Shown here piece after piece: positions 41,234-49,625 of a stretch of DNA of 62,409 nt. The stretch is from Actinoplanes oryzae (GTDB lineage Bacteria; Actinomycetota; Actinomycetes; Mycobacteriales; Micromonosporaceae), in the NCBI RefSeq assembly GCF_030757795.1, contig NZ_JAUQWH010000039.1, forward strand, positions 1-62,409, in the 5' to 3' direction. Under the pieces are notes generated by a model. It was not told the origin of the DNA. It searched no databases and worked only from the letters and a program-made list of their open reading frames with translations. The translations under genes and the position numbers were made by a program. The first letter of the stretch is position 1. Every line of letters begins with the position of its first letter.

Positions 41234-42238
41234 ATGGCTTACGTCTCCACCACGGGAGAGTTCACCCGTGACCAGCGCTACATCGCCACCCGGATCACCG
41301 CGGACGGCCGGGACGGCTATCCGGTGGAGCCCGGCCGCTACCGGCTGGTCGTGAGCCGCGCGTGCCCCTGGGCCAACCGCACGATCATCGTACGGCGGCT
41401 GCTCGGCCTCGAGGACGTGCTGTCCATGGGGATCGCCGGGCCGACGCACGACGAGCGCAGCTGGACCTTCGACCTGGATCCGGGCGGCAAGGACCCGGTG
41501 CTCGGGATCGAGCGGCTGCAGGAGGCCTTCTTCCGGCGGTACCCGGACTACGACAAGGGCATCACCGTGCCCGCGATCGTCGACGTGCCGACCGGTCAGG
41601 TGGTGACGAACGACTTCGCGCAGATCACGCTGGACATGTCCATGGAGTGGCGGGAGTTCCACCGCCCCGGGGCGCCCGACCTCTACCCCGAGGTGCTGCG
41701 CGCGGAGATCGACGAGGTCAACCGGCACGTGTTCCGGGACGTCAACAACGGCGTCTACCGGGCCGGGTTCGCCGGGTCGCAGGAGGCGTACGAGAAGGCG
41801 TACCACCGGCTCTTCGACCGGCTCGACTGGCTGACCGAGCGCCTCGCCGGCCAACGCTATCTCGTCGGCGACACCATCACCGAGGCGGACGTCCGGCTGT
41901 TCACGACCCTGGTGCGCTTCGACCCCGTCTACCACGGACACTTCAAGTGCAACCGCAGCAAGCTGACCGAGATGCCGGTGCTGTGGGCGTACGCGCGGGA
42001 TCTCTTCCAGACGCCCGGCTTCGGCGACACGATCGACTTCGTCCACATCAAGCGCCACTACTACGAGGTGCACCGCGACATCAACCCGACGGGCGTCGTC
42101 CCGTCCGGCCCCGACCTGGCCAACTGGCTGACCGACCACGGGCGCGACACCCTGGGCGGCCGCCCGTTCGGCGACGGCACCCCGCCGCCCCCACCAAAGC
42201 CGGACGAAACCGTCCCCGCCGCCCACGGCGCCGTCTGA
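41234..42238 (+). CDS. Xi-class glutathione S-transferase homologue (glutathionyl-hydroquinone reductase family)
   Basis: This 334-residue protein has the family's catalytic Cys44 in SRACPWANR, the motif ITVPAIVDVPTGQVVTNDF, and the C-terminal helical domain with LVGDTITEADVRLFTTLVRF. Classical members reduce S-glutathionyl-hydroquinones. Actinobacteria make mycothiol rather than glutathione, so this homologue probably acts on mycothiol conjugates; that is inference. GATGAGGGC precedes the ATG. Confidence 0.9.
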   Translation: MAYVSTTGEFTRDQRYIATRITADGRDGYPVEPGRYRLVVSRACPWANRTIIVRRLLGLEDVLSMGIAGPTHDERSWTFDLDPGGKDPVLGIERLQEAFFRRYPDYDKGITVPAIVDVPTGQVVTNDFAQITLDMSMEWREFHRPGAPDLYPEVLRAEIDEVNRHVFRDVNNGVYRAGFAGSQEAYEKAYHRLFDRLDWLTERLAGQRYLVGDTITEADVRLFTTLVRFDPVYHGHFKCNRSKLTEMPVLWAYARDLFQTPGFGDTIDFVHIKRHYYEVHRDINPTGVVPSGPDLANWLTDHGRDTLGGRPFGDGTPPPPPKPDETVPAAHGAV

Positions 42239-42294
42239 CCACGCCCCACACCCTCACCGGCCGGCGCTACCACATACTCCGCCGACGAAGCGCG

Positions 42295-42334
42295 CTGTCC
42301 ACAGCCGCGGGTTACCCACAGCGGACCCGCGGCT
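42295..42334. promoter_or_regulatory. Hairpin displaying DnaA-box-like sequences
   Basis: CTGTCCACA (42295-42303) and TTACCCACA (42312-42320) each differ from a DnaA box (TTGTCCACA / TTATCCACA) by one base and have the same direction. The second lies in the loop of a perfect 9-bp stem (42303-42311 with 42326-42334). It may simply be a transcription terminator for the preceding gene. Confidence 0.35.
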
Positions 42335-42391
42335 GCGGCGCGCTTCCGGCAGACTGGTTTCGGGCGGGGGTTTCCCCCTTGGAGGGCGGGC

Positions 42392-42640
42392 CGCTGTGCA
42401 GGAGCAGGGCGGCCATGCAGGGGCAGGGCGGCCACGCAGGAACAAGGCGGGGCGCTGTGCAGGAGCAGGGCGGGCACGCGCGGCCACGCAGGCGCGAGCG
42501 GGCGTGCAAGGGCGGGTGGTCGCGTCGGCGCGAACGACCGCTGAAGCACGGGCGGCCACGCATGCACGGGCCGCCACGCAGGCGTGAACGACCGCGAAGC
42601 ACGAACGACCGCGCGAGGACGGGCGGCCACGCGGGCGAAT
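42392..42640. repeat. Degenerate GC-rich short tandem repeats
   Basis: Four copies of a 19-20-bp unit (consensus near CCATGCAGGGGCAGGGCGG) occur from 42392 to about 42472, then scattered copies of CGGCCACGCA and of GAACGACCGCGAAGCACG to about 42640. Confidence 0.7.
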
Positions 42641-42694
42641 GACGGGGCGGGAGCCGACGACCGGGCGGGGAACGGGGCGTTGACGGGGCGGAGG

Positions 42695-43339
42695 TCAGCG
42701 GAGGTCGACATTCTCCACGACGTGGGTCGGGAAGCCGGTGCGGGCGGCGCGGAGCATGGCGCGGCCCAGGGCGTCGGTGGTGGTTGTCCAGCGGGGCAGG
42801 TGGCGGACCAGCCACGGGGTGATCGGGGCGGTGACGGCGTAGCCGAGGCGGTAGAGGCGGGTTCGTGAGGTGGCGCCGTACGTCGGTTGGATGAAGCCGG
42901 GCCGGAAGGCGTACCCGTGGGGGAAGGTTTTGATCACTTCCAGCTCGGTGCGGCCCTTGATGCGGGCCCAGGCGGCCCGGCCTTCGAGGTCGGTGCCGGC
43001 TCCGGAGACGTACACGAAGGTCATGGCGGGGTTGATCGTCGCCAGGAGGTGGGCGGCGGACACCGGCCAGTCGTGGGAGATTCTGGTGTAGTCGGCCTCG
43101 CTCATGCCGGTGGACGAGACGCCCAGGCAGTAGAAGCAGGCGTCGAAGCCCGCGAGCCGGTCGGCCAGCGAGGTGAGGTCGGCGAGGTCGCTGTGCGTGA
43201 TCTCGGTGAGCTTCGGATGGCGTACGCCGGTGGGGCGCCGCCCGATCGTCACCACCTCCTCGACGTCGGCAGCCAGCAGGCTCTCCCGCAGGGCGCCCTG
43301 GCCGACCATGCCCGTGCCGCCGAAGATGATGATCCGCAT
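42695..43339 (-). CDS. Atypical SDR / NAD(P)-binding epimerase-like protein
   Basis: This 214-residue protein starts MRIIIFGGTGMVGQGALRES, a Rossmann dinucleotide motif GGTGMVG of the atypical short-chain dehydrogenase type, and has FDACFYCLGVSSTGMSE and FVYVSGAGTD, with AWARIKGRTELEV in place of the canonical YxxxK. It resembles HTATIP2/oxidoreductase-like NAD(P)H-binding proteins. Function unknown. It is divergent from the SWIM gene, 64 bp away. Confidence 0.82.
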   Translation of the reverse strand: MRIIIFGGTGMVGQGALRESLLAADVEEVVTIGRRPTGVRHPKLTEITHSDLADLTSLADRLAGFDACFYCLGVSSTGMSEADYTRISHDWPVSAAHLLATINPAMTFVYVSGAGTDLEGRAAWARIKGRTELEVIKTFPHGYAFRPGFIQPTYGATSRTRLYRLGYAVTAPITPWLVRHLPRWTTTTDALGRAMLRAARTGFPTHVVENVDLR

Positions 43340-43391
43340 GCCCCCCAGTGTCCCCCACCAGGGCGCCCCCGGAATTGTCGTACCCGGCTTC

Positions 43392-43397
43392 TACATT
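43392..43397 (+). promoter_or_regulatory. Leaderless -10 element (TACATT) of the SWIM-MoxR-VWA operon
   Basis: TACATT is followed by GCTCCG and then GTG at 43404. The surrounding sequence is close to the one before the gene at 57657. Confidence 0.55.
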
Positions 43398-43403
43398 GCT
43401 CCG

Positions 43404-46241
43404 GTGCCCGTTGAACGATGGTCCACCGCCCAGGTGTCCGCCGCCGCCCCCGACGCCTCTTCGCTGAAGAGCGCGCAGAAGCTCGCCGCGCCCACGTCGT
43501 GGGAGCAGCGCGGCGCCGTCGACGAGGTGCTGTGGGGGTTGTGCCGGGGCAGCGGCAAGAATCCGTACCAGGTCTGTGTCGACGTCGCCGGGCCCGCTTA
43601 CAAGTGCTCGTGCCCGAGTCGGAAGTTCCCGTGCAAGCACGCGCTCGCCCTTCTGATGCTCTGGAGCGCCGGGGAGGCGGGCGAGGGCGAGCCCGCGCCC
43701 GGTTTCGTCGACGAGTGGCGCAAGGGCCGGGCCGAGCGCGCGGTGAAGGCGTCCGCGCCGAGGAGCGCCGATCCGGCCGCCGCCGCCAAGCGCGCCGGGC
43801 AGCGGGCCGAGCGGGTCGCCGCGGGCGTGAGCGAGCTGCGGCGCTGGCTCGACGACCAGGCGCAGCAGGGCCTGGCCGCGGCGGAGCGGGCGGGCCACCG
43901 GCCGTACGAGACGATGGCCGCAAGGTTGGTCGACGCGCAGGCGCCGGGAGTCGCCGGCACCGTGCGCAGGCTGGGCGGGGTCGCGGGCATCGGCCCGCAG
44001 TGGGCCGACCGGCTGCTCGGCGAGCTCGCGATGCTCCGGCTGCTGGTGGCCGGGCACGACCGCCTCGCCGACCTGCCGCCCGAGCTGGCCGCCACGGTCC
44101 GGTCGCGGATCGGCTTCCCGGTGGCGACCGAGGACGTGCTGGCCGGCGAGGCCGTGCGCGACCGCTGGCAGGTGCTGGGCCGGGAGGACAGCGACGACGG
44201 CGCGCTCACCACCCGGCGTACGTGGCTGCTCGGCGCCGACCGGGGGCGGTTCGCGCTGCACCTGTCGTTCGCGGCGCCCGGGCAGACGCTGGCCGCCGAT
44301 CTGGTGCCGGGCACGTTCTTCGAGGGCGACCTCTGCTTCTATCCGGGGGCGCTGCCGCTGCGGGCCGTGATCAAGGACCGGCTCGGGCCGACCCGGCCGC
44401 TGCTGCCCGAGCCGATCGGCGCGACCGGGCTGCGCGCGGCGCTGGAAAGCTGGACGGCCGCGCTGGCCGCCGAGCCGTGGCGCACCGGCTTCCCGGTGCT
44501 GCTCGCCGGGGTGGCGCCCAGCGCCGACGGCTTCCTCACCGACGCGGCCGGCGAGTCGCTGCCGCTGGCGGCGGGGCATCGGGAGCCGTGGTGGCTGCTC
44601 GCGGCGTCGGGTGGCGAGCCCGCGACCGTCGCCGGCGAGTGGACCCCGGCCGGGCTGCGCCCGCTGGCGGCCTGGTCGGGCGGCCGGTTCGTGCCCGCCG
44701 CCCCGCCCGGTCCCGCGGGCAGCGCGGCGCGCACCCCCGAGCTGCCGCCCGACCTGCTCGCGACCGCGCTCGTCGGCACCGCGCGGCGGCCCTTCACGGC
44801 GACCACCGTCGCCGCCGGGGACACCTCGATCCCGCTCGGCGCCGGGACCTCCCTGCTGGAGGCGGCCGCCACGGCGCTGACCTATCGGCGGGCCGGAGTC
44901 ACGCCCGCCTCCGGGCACCCCGCCGTCACTCCCGCGCCCGCCGAGACGGACCGCGCGGTGCCGTCCGCGGCGGGAGACCGGCTGTTGCGGCTGCTGGACG
45001 GCAGCGGTCCCCATGACCTCCTCGCACAGTGGCTGGGGGCGGCGGCCCGGTGGGGCGGGCATGTTCCGCCCGAGGCGCTGCCGGCGCTCTTCGACGCGGG
45101 CCGGCGCAACAGTGTCGTCCGGCCCGCGATCGCCCGGGTGGCCGGCGAGCGGGGCCGCTGGCTGGCCGGCCTCCGGCCCGACTGGGGCTGGGTGCGCGAC
45201 GAGGCGCCCGGCACGGTCGCGCAGGACGACCCCGAGATCTGGGACACGGGTACGCCCGGGGAGCGCCTGGCGTACCTGACCCGTCTGCGCACTGTGGACC
45301 CGGCGGCCGGGCTGGCCCTGCTGCGCAAGGCGTGGGCCACGGAGGCTCCCGAGGACCGGGCCCGCTTCGTGGGAGCGCTGTGCACCGGGCTGTCGCCGGC
45401 CGACGACGAGTTCCTCGACGCGGCGCTGGACGACCGGCGCAAGGAGGTCCGCGAGGCGGCGCTCGAGCTGCTGCAACGGCTCCCGGGGTCGGCGCTCGGG
45501 CAGCGGATGGCCGAGCGGGCGCGGGCGGCCGTGCGGTTCGAGCGCCGCGCGCTGGGCCGGGACCGGCTGGTCGTCACGCCGCCCGAGGAGCTGACCCCGC
45601 AGCTGCGCCGTGACGGGCTCGCCGCCAAGCCGGCCCGCGGCACCGGCGTGCAGGCGTGGCTGCTGGAAGAGGTCCTCGCCGGGGCGCCGCTGAGCACGTG
45701 GACCGGCGATCGCGAGCCCACGGAGGTCGTGAAGCTGGCCCGCGGCAACGACTGGGAGGTTCCGCTGCTGCACGGGTGGGCCAAGGCGGCTATTGCCCAG
45801 GGCGCGGCGGACTGGGCGACGGCCCTCGTGCACCACGACAGCCGCGACAAGACGGGCGGGCTGCGCGAGGCCGTGCGCTGGGACCTGCACCTGCTGCTGC
45901 CGCCCGCCGACCTGGCCCGGATCGCCGCCGACTTCCTGCGCCGCGAGGACCACCTGGCGCACCGGCTGCTCGCCGTGCATCCCGGCCCGTGGCCCGACGA
46001 GCTGGCCGTCGCCGTGATCGAGACCGTCGCCCACCGTGCCCGCCAGGACAAGCACAGCTGGCAGCTCGCCGAGCTGTGCCGGGCGGCGGCGCCCGTCATG
46101 CCGCCGCGCTACGCCCCGCACCTCACCAAGCTCGCGGACCAGCTGCTCCGCGACGGCACCGATCCCGCCCGGATCCGCGCCGTGACCGAGCTGGCCCGCA
46201 CCCTCACCTTCCGCCACGAGATGCTTCAGGAGTTCGAGTGA
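43404..46241 (+). CDS. SWIM zinc-finger and DUF5691 protein (945 aa)
   Basis: An N-terminal SWIM zinc finger (Cys68, Cys70, Cys77, His79 in YKCSCPSRKFPCKHA) is followed by a charged helical linker and a long DUF5691-like region with repeated helical blocks to the C terminus. SWIM fingers bind DNA or protein. It is the first gene of a four-gene unit; its TGA overlaps the GTG of the MoxR gene. It has no catalytic motif that I can recognise, so an adaptor or substrate-recognition role is inferred. Confidence 0.88.
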   Translation: MPVERWSTAQVSAAAPDASSLKSAQKLAAPTSWEQRGAVDEVLWGLCRGSGKNPYQVCVDVAGPAYKCSCPSRKFPCKHALALLMLWSAGEAGEGEPAPGFVDEWRKGRAERAVKASAPRSADPAAAAKRAGQRAERVAAGVSELRRWLDDQAQQGLAAAERAGHRPYETMAARLVDAQAPGVAGTVRRLGGVAGIGPQWADRLLGELAMLRLLVAGHDRLADLPPELAATVRSRIGFPVATEDVLAGEAVRDRWQVLGREDSDDGALTTRRTWLLGADRGRFALHLSFAAPGQTLAADLVPGTFFEGDLCFYPGALPLRAVIKDRLGPTRPLLPEPIGATGLRAALESWTAALAAEPWRTGFPVLLAGVAPSADGFLTDAAGESLPLAAGHREPWWLLAASGGEPATVAGEWTPAGLRPLAAWSGGRFVPAAPPGPAGSAARTPELPPDLLATALVGTARRPFTATTVAAGDTSIPLGAGTSLLEAAATALTYRRAGVTPASGHPAVTPAPAETDRAVPSAAGDRLLRLLDGSGPHDLLAQWLGAAARWGGHVPPEALPALFDAGRRNSVVRPAIARVAGERGRWLAGLRPDWGWVRDEAPGTVAQDDPEIWDTGTPGERLAYLTRLRTVDPAAGLALLRKAWATEAPEDRARFVGALCTGLSPADDEFLDAALDDRRKEVREAALELLQRLPGSALGQRMAERARAAVRFERRALGRDRLVVTPPEELTPQLRRDGLAAKPARGTGVQAWLLEEVLAGAPLSTWTGDREPTEVVKLARGNDWEVPLLHGWAKAAIAQGAADWATALVHHDSRDKTGGLREAVRWDLHLLLPPADLARIAADFLRREDHLAHRLLAVHPGPWPDELAVAVIETVAHRARQDKHSWQLAELCRAAAPVMPPRYAPHLTKLADQLLRDGTDPARIRAVTELARTLTFRHEMLQEFE

Positions 46242-47299
46242 CCGCTCTGCGCCCGCACGCCGAGGACCAGTACGCCGACGAGCTCGCCCAGCTCGCCGCC
46301 GCCGACGACCGGCCGCGCCCGCCGGGGTGGAAGCTGTCCCCGCAGGCGGTGGTGACCTATCTGCTGGGCGACGGCGCCAAGATCACCCCGAAGTACGTGG
46401 GCCCGCGCCGGCTCATGGAGGTCGCCGTGTCCACGCTGGTCACCGATCGGGCGCTGCTGCTGCTCGGCGTGCCCGGCACCGCGAAGACCTGGGTCTCCGA
46501 GCACCTCGCCGCGGCCATCAGCGGCGACTCGACCCTGCTGGTGCAGGGCACGGCCGGGACGGCGGAGGAGGCCATCCGGTACGGGTGGAACTACGCGCGC
46601 CTGCTCGCCGAGGGCCCGTCCGAGGCGGCCCTGACCGAGAGCCCGATCATGCGCGCCATGCGGACCGGCACGATCGCCCGGCTCGAGGAGCTGACCCGCG
46701 TCCCGTCCGACGTGCAGGACGCGCTCATCACGATCCTCTCCGAGAAAACACTGCCCGTCCCGGAGCTCAACACCGAGGTCCAGGCCCAGCGCGGCTTCAA
46801 CCTCATCGCCACCGCCAACGACCGTGACCGGGGCGTCAACGAGCTGTCCAGCGCCCTGCGCCGCCGCTTCAACACGGTCGTCCTGCCGGTCCCGGCCAGC
46901 GCCGACGACGAGGTGGACATCGTCGCCCGCCGGGTCGCCCAGCTCGGCCGCTCCCTCGAACTGCCCGAGGTGCCCACCGCGCTGGAGGAGATCCGGCGCG
47001 TGGTCACCGTCTTCCGCGAGCTGCGCAACGGCATGACCGAGGACGGCCGCACCAAGCTCAAGTCGCCGACCGGCACGCTCTCCACCGCCGAGGCGATCTC
47101 CGTCGTCACCAACGGGCTCGCCCTGGCCGCCCACTTCGGCGACGGCCGGCTGAGCCCGGGCGACGTGGCCGCGGGCATCGTCGGCGCGGTCGTGAAGGAC
47201 CCGGTGTCGGACGCCGTCGTCTGGCGCGAGTACCTGGAGACCGTCGTCCGCGAGCGCTCCGACTGGCGGCCGTTCTACCGCGCGGCGCGCGATGCCTGA
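46238..47299 (+). CDS. MoxR-type AAA+ ATPase
   Basis: This 353-residue ATPase has Walker A GVPGTAKT (77-84), a Walker B region with Glu-Glu (IARLEELTRVPSD) and sensor 1 LIATANDRD, then arginine residues in LSSALRRRFN. MoxR proteins act as chaperone-like remodelling ATPases with VWA partners, often in metal-cofactor insertion or complex assembly. The start overlaps the SWIM gene stop (GTGA), and its end overlaps the DUF5682 gene by 8 bp. Confidence 0.92.
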   Translation: MTALRPHAEDQYADELAQLAAADDRPRPPGWKLSPQAVVTYLLGDGAKITPKYVGPRRLMEVAVSTLVTDRALLLLGVPGTAKTWVSEHLAAAISGDSTLLVQGTAGTAEEAIRYGWNYARLLAEGPSEAALTESPIMRAMRTGTIARLEELTRVPSDVQDALITILSEKTLPVPELNTEVQAQRGFNLIATANDRDRGVNELSSALRRRFNTVVLPVPASADDEVDIVARRVAQLGRSLELPEVPTALEEIRRVVTVFRELRNGMTEDGRTKLKSPTGTLSTAEAISVVTNGLALAAHFGDGRLSPGDVAAGIVGAVVKDPVSDAVVWREYLETVVRERSDWRPFYRAARDA

Positions 47300-49625
47300 G
47301 CGGCACTACGGCATCCGCCACCACGGCCCGGGCTCGGCCCGCGCCGTGGTCCGGGCGCTGCAGGAGCAACGCCCCTCGATCCTGCTGGTCGAGGGGCCGC
47401 CCGAGGCCGACGACCTGGTCCGCTGGGTGGGCGACACCGGCCTCGAGCCGCCGGTCGCGCTGCTGGGCTACGCGACCGACGACCCGCGGCGGTCGGCGTT
47501 CTGGCCGTTCGCGGTCTTCTCACCGGAGTGGCAGGCGATCCGGTGGGCGAGGGAGAACGGCGTGCCGGTGCGGTTCTTCGACCTGCCGTTCGCGTTCCGG
47601 CTGACCGACCCCGGCACACCCGACACTCCCCCGGCCGCCGGGCCGCCGGCTGTCCCGCCCCCGGCCGCCGGCGCGCCGGGATTGCCCGACGCCGCACCCG
47701 GGTCGGCCGACGCCGCGCCCGAGCCTTCCGCCGACGCCGCGCCGGGGTCGCCGGACGCTGGGTCGCCCGGCGCGGGGGACGGGACGCCGGTGGCGCGGAC
47801 GCGGCCGGTGGATCCGATCGGGGAGCTGGCGACGGCGGCCGGCTACGACGATCCCGAGCGGTGGTGGGAGGACGTCGTCGAGCACCGGGGCATGCCGGCG
47901 TTCGAGGCGATCGCCGAGGCCATGGGCGCGATCCGTGAGTCCGCGCCCGAGGACCCGGAGGACCTGGTGCGCGAGGCATACATGCGGACCGTGCTGCGTG
48001 AGGTGCGCCGCGAGCACGACGAGATCGCCGTGGTGTGCGGGGCGTGGCACGTGCCCGCGCTCACCCGGAAGGTCGCGGTCAAGGACGACACCGCGCTGCT
48101 CAAGGGGCGCAAGAAGGCGAAGGTCAGCTTCACCTGGGTGCCGTGGACGTACGGGCGGCTGGCGTCCTGGTCCGGCTACGGCGCCGGGGTGCGGTCGCCC
48201 GGCTGGTACCACCATCTCTTCACGACCGGCGCCGACGTGGTGCCGCGGTGGCTCGTGGACGCCGCCGGGGTGCTGCGCGCGGAGGGGGTGCCCACGTCGT
48301 CGGCGCACGTCATCGAGGCGACCCGGCTGGCGGAGGCGCTGGCCACCGTGCGGGGACGGCCGCTCGCCGGGCTGGCGGAGGTGACCGAGGCGGCGGAGGC
48401 GGTGCTCTGCGAGGGGGAACCGCTGCGCACCGAGCTCATCGACCGGCGGATGGTCGTGGGTGAGCGGCTCGGCGGGGTGCCGGAGGACATGCCGGCCGTA
48501 CCGCTGGCGAAGGATCTCGCGGCGCACCAGAAGGCCGTACGCCTCAAGCCGGAAGCGCTCGAGAAGGTGCAGGAGCTGGACCTGCGCCGCGACATGGACC
48601 TGGCACGCAGCCGGCTGTTGCACCGGATGCGCGCGATCGGCGTGCCGTGGGGCGAGCCGGATGCCGGGCGGCGGGGGCTCGGGACGTTCCGGGAGCAGTG
48701 GCGGCTGCGGTGGCTGCCCGACTTCGCGGTGCAGCTCGTCGAGGGCAGCATGTACGGCACGACGGTCGCCGCCGCGGCCACGGCGAAGGTGGTGGAGGCG
48801 GCGGGCAAGGCGCAGTCGCTCGGGGAGGTCACCGCGCTCGTCGAGGTGTGCCTGCTCGCCGATCTCACCGATGCCTTCCCGCCCGTGCTCGCCGCGCTGG
48901 ACACCCGGGCCGCCCTCGACGCCGACCTCGAGCACCTGATGGCGGCGATCCCCGCCCTGGCCCGCACCCTGCGCTACGGCGACGTGCGGCGCACCGACGT
49001 CGCCGGGCTCGCGACCGTGACATCGAGCCTGCTCACCCGCGTCTGCGCCGGACTGCCCGCCGCGGTGGGCTCGCTGTCCGACGAGGCCGCCAAGACGCTG
49101 CGCGGGCACGTCGACGGGGTGCACCAGGCGGTCGGGCTGCTCGACGACGCCGGGCTGAGCGACCGCTGGCTCGGCACGCTGACCTCGGTCGCCGGGCGCG
49201 CCGGGCTGCACGGGCTGATCGCCGGGCGGCTGACCCGGCTGCTCCTGGACGCCGGGCGGCTCGACGGCGCGGAGGTGCGCCGGCGGCTGGGGCTCGCGCT
49301 GACCGTCGGCACGCCACCCGCGGAGGGCGCCGCGTGGGTGGAGGGCTTCCTGTCCGGCGGCGGGCTGCTGCTGGTGCACGACGAGGAGCTGCTCGACCTC
49401 GTGGACTCGTGGCTCGCCGACATCGCGGTGGAGGCGTTCGACGACGTGCTTCCGCTGCTGCGGCGGACGTTCGGGAGCTTCGCGGCCGGCGAGCGGCGCG
49501 CGATCGGCGACCGGATCGCCGGAGGCGTGCGCGCGGCGGGCGAGGCGCCGCTTGTGCTCGACCATGACCGTGCCGCGCGGGTGCTCCCGACGCTGGCGGC
49601 GCTGCTGGGAAAGGAGATCGGATGA
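47292..49625 (+). CDS. DUF5682 protein (777 aa)
   Basis: The protein starts MPERHYGIRHHGPGSARAVV and has ILLVEGPPEADDLVRWV, a pattern like ChaN/EreA/TraB-type folds that use conserved His and Glu residues; AVVCGAWHVPAL later adds a His. A putative hydrolase role is inferred. Residues about 110-165 are a Pro/Ala/Gly/Asp-rich low-complexity insert. The rest is helical and matches DUF5682, known for occurring beside MoxR and VWA genes. It overlaps MoxR by 8 bp and the VWA gene by 4 bp (ATGA). Confidence 0.88.
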   Translation: MPERHYGIRHHGPGSARAVVRALQEQRPSILLVEGPPEADDLVRWVGDTGLEPPVALLGYATDDPRRSAFWPFAVFSPEWQAIRWARENGVPVRFFDLPFAFRLTDPGTPDTPPAAGPPAVPPPAAGAPGLPDAAPGSADAAPEPSADAAPGSPDAGSPGAGDGTPVARTRPVDPIGELATAAGYDDPERWWEDVVEHRGMPAFEAIAEAMGAIRESAPEDPEDLVREAYMRTVLREVRREHDEIAVVCGAWHVPALTRKVAVKDDTALLKGRKKAKVSFTWVPWTYGRLASWSGYGAGVRSPGWYHHLFTTGADVVPRWLVDAAGVLRAEGVPTSSAHVIEATRLAEALATVRGRPLAGLAEVTEAAEAVLCEGEPLRTELIDRRMVVGERLGGVPEDMPAVPLAKDLAAHQKAVRLKPEALEKVQELDLRRDMDLARSRLLHRMRAIGVPWGEPDAGRRGLGTFREQWRLRWLPDFAVQLVEGSMYGTTVAAAATAKVVEAAGKAQSLGEVTALVEVCLLADLTDAFPPVLAALDTRAALDADLEHLMAAIPALARTLRYGDVRRTDVAGLATVTSSLLTRVCAGLPAAVGSLSDEAAKTLRGHVDGVHQAVGLLDDAGLSDRWLGTLTSVAGRAGLHGLIAGRLTRLLLDAGRLDGAEVRRRLGLALTVGTPPAEGAAWVEGFLSGGGLLLVHDEELLDLVDSWLADIAVEAFDDVLPLLRRTFGSFAAGERRAIGDRIAGGVRAAGEAPLVLDHDRAARVLPTLAALLGKEIG

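Larger units (their letters stand above)
42239..42694. other. 456-bp intergenic region with hairpins and short repeats
   Basis: The left part holds a hairpin with DnaA-box-like sequences (42295-42334) and a GGGGG-TTT-CCCCC hairpin (42366-42378). The rest is a degenerate repeat array (42392-42640). No protein-like reading frame is supported. Confidence 0.5.

Noticed and set aside
42295..42334. Replication origin
   Set aside because: Only two near-match boxes, no dnaA/dnaN/gyrB neighbours and no AT-rich unwinding element.
42312..46217. Long minus-strand frame opposite the SWIM gene
   Set aside because: Antisense of a gene with a zinc finger and coupled neighbours; Arg/Pro/Gly-rich shadow frame.
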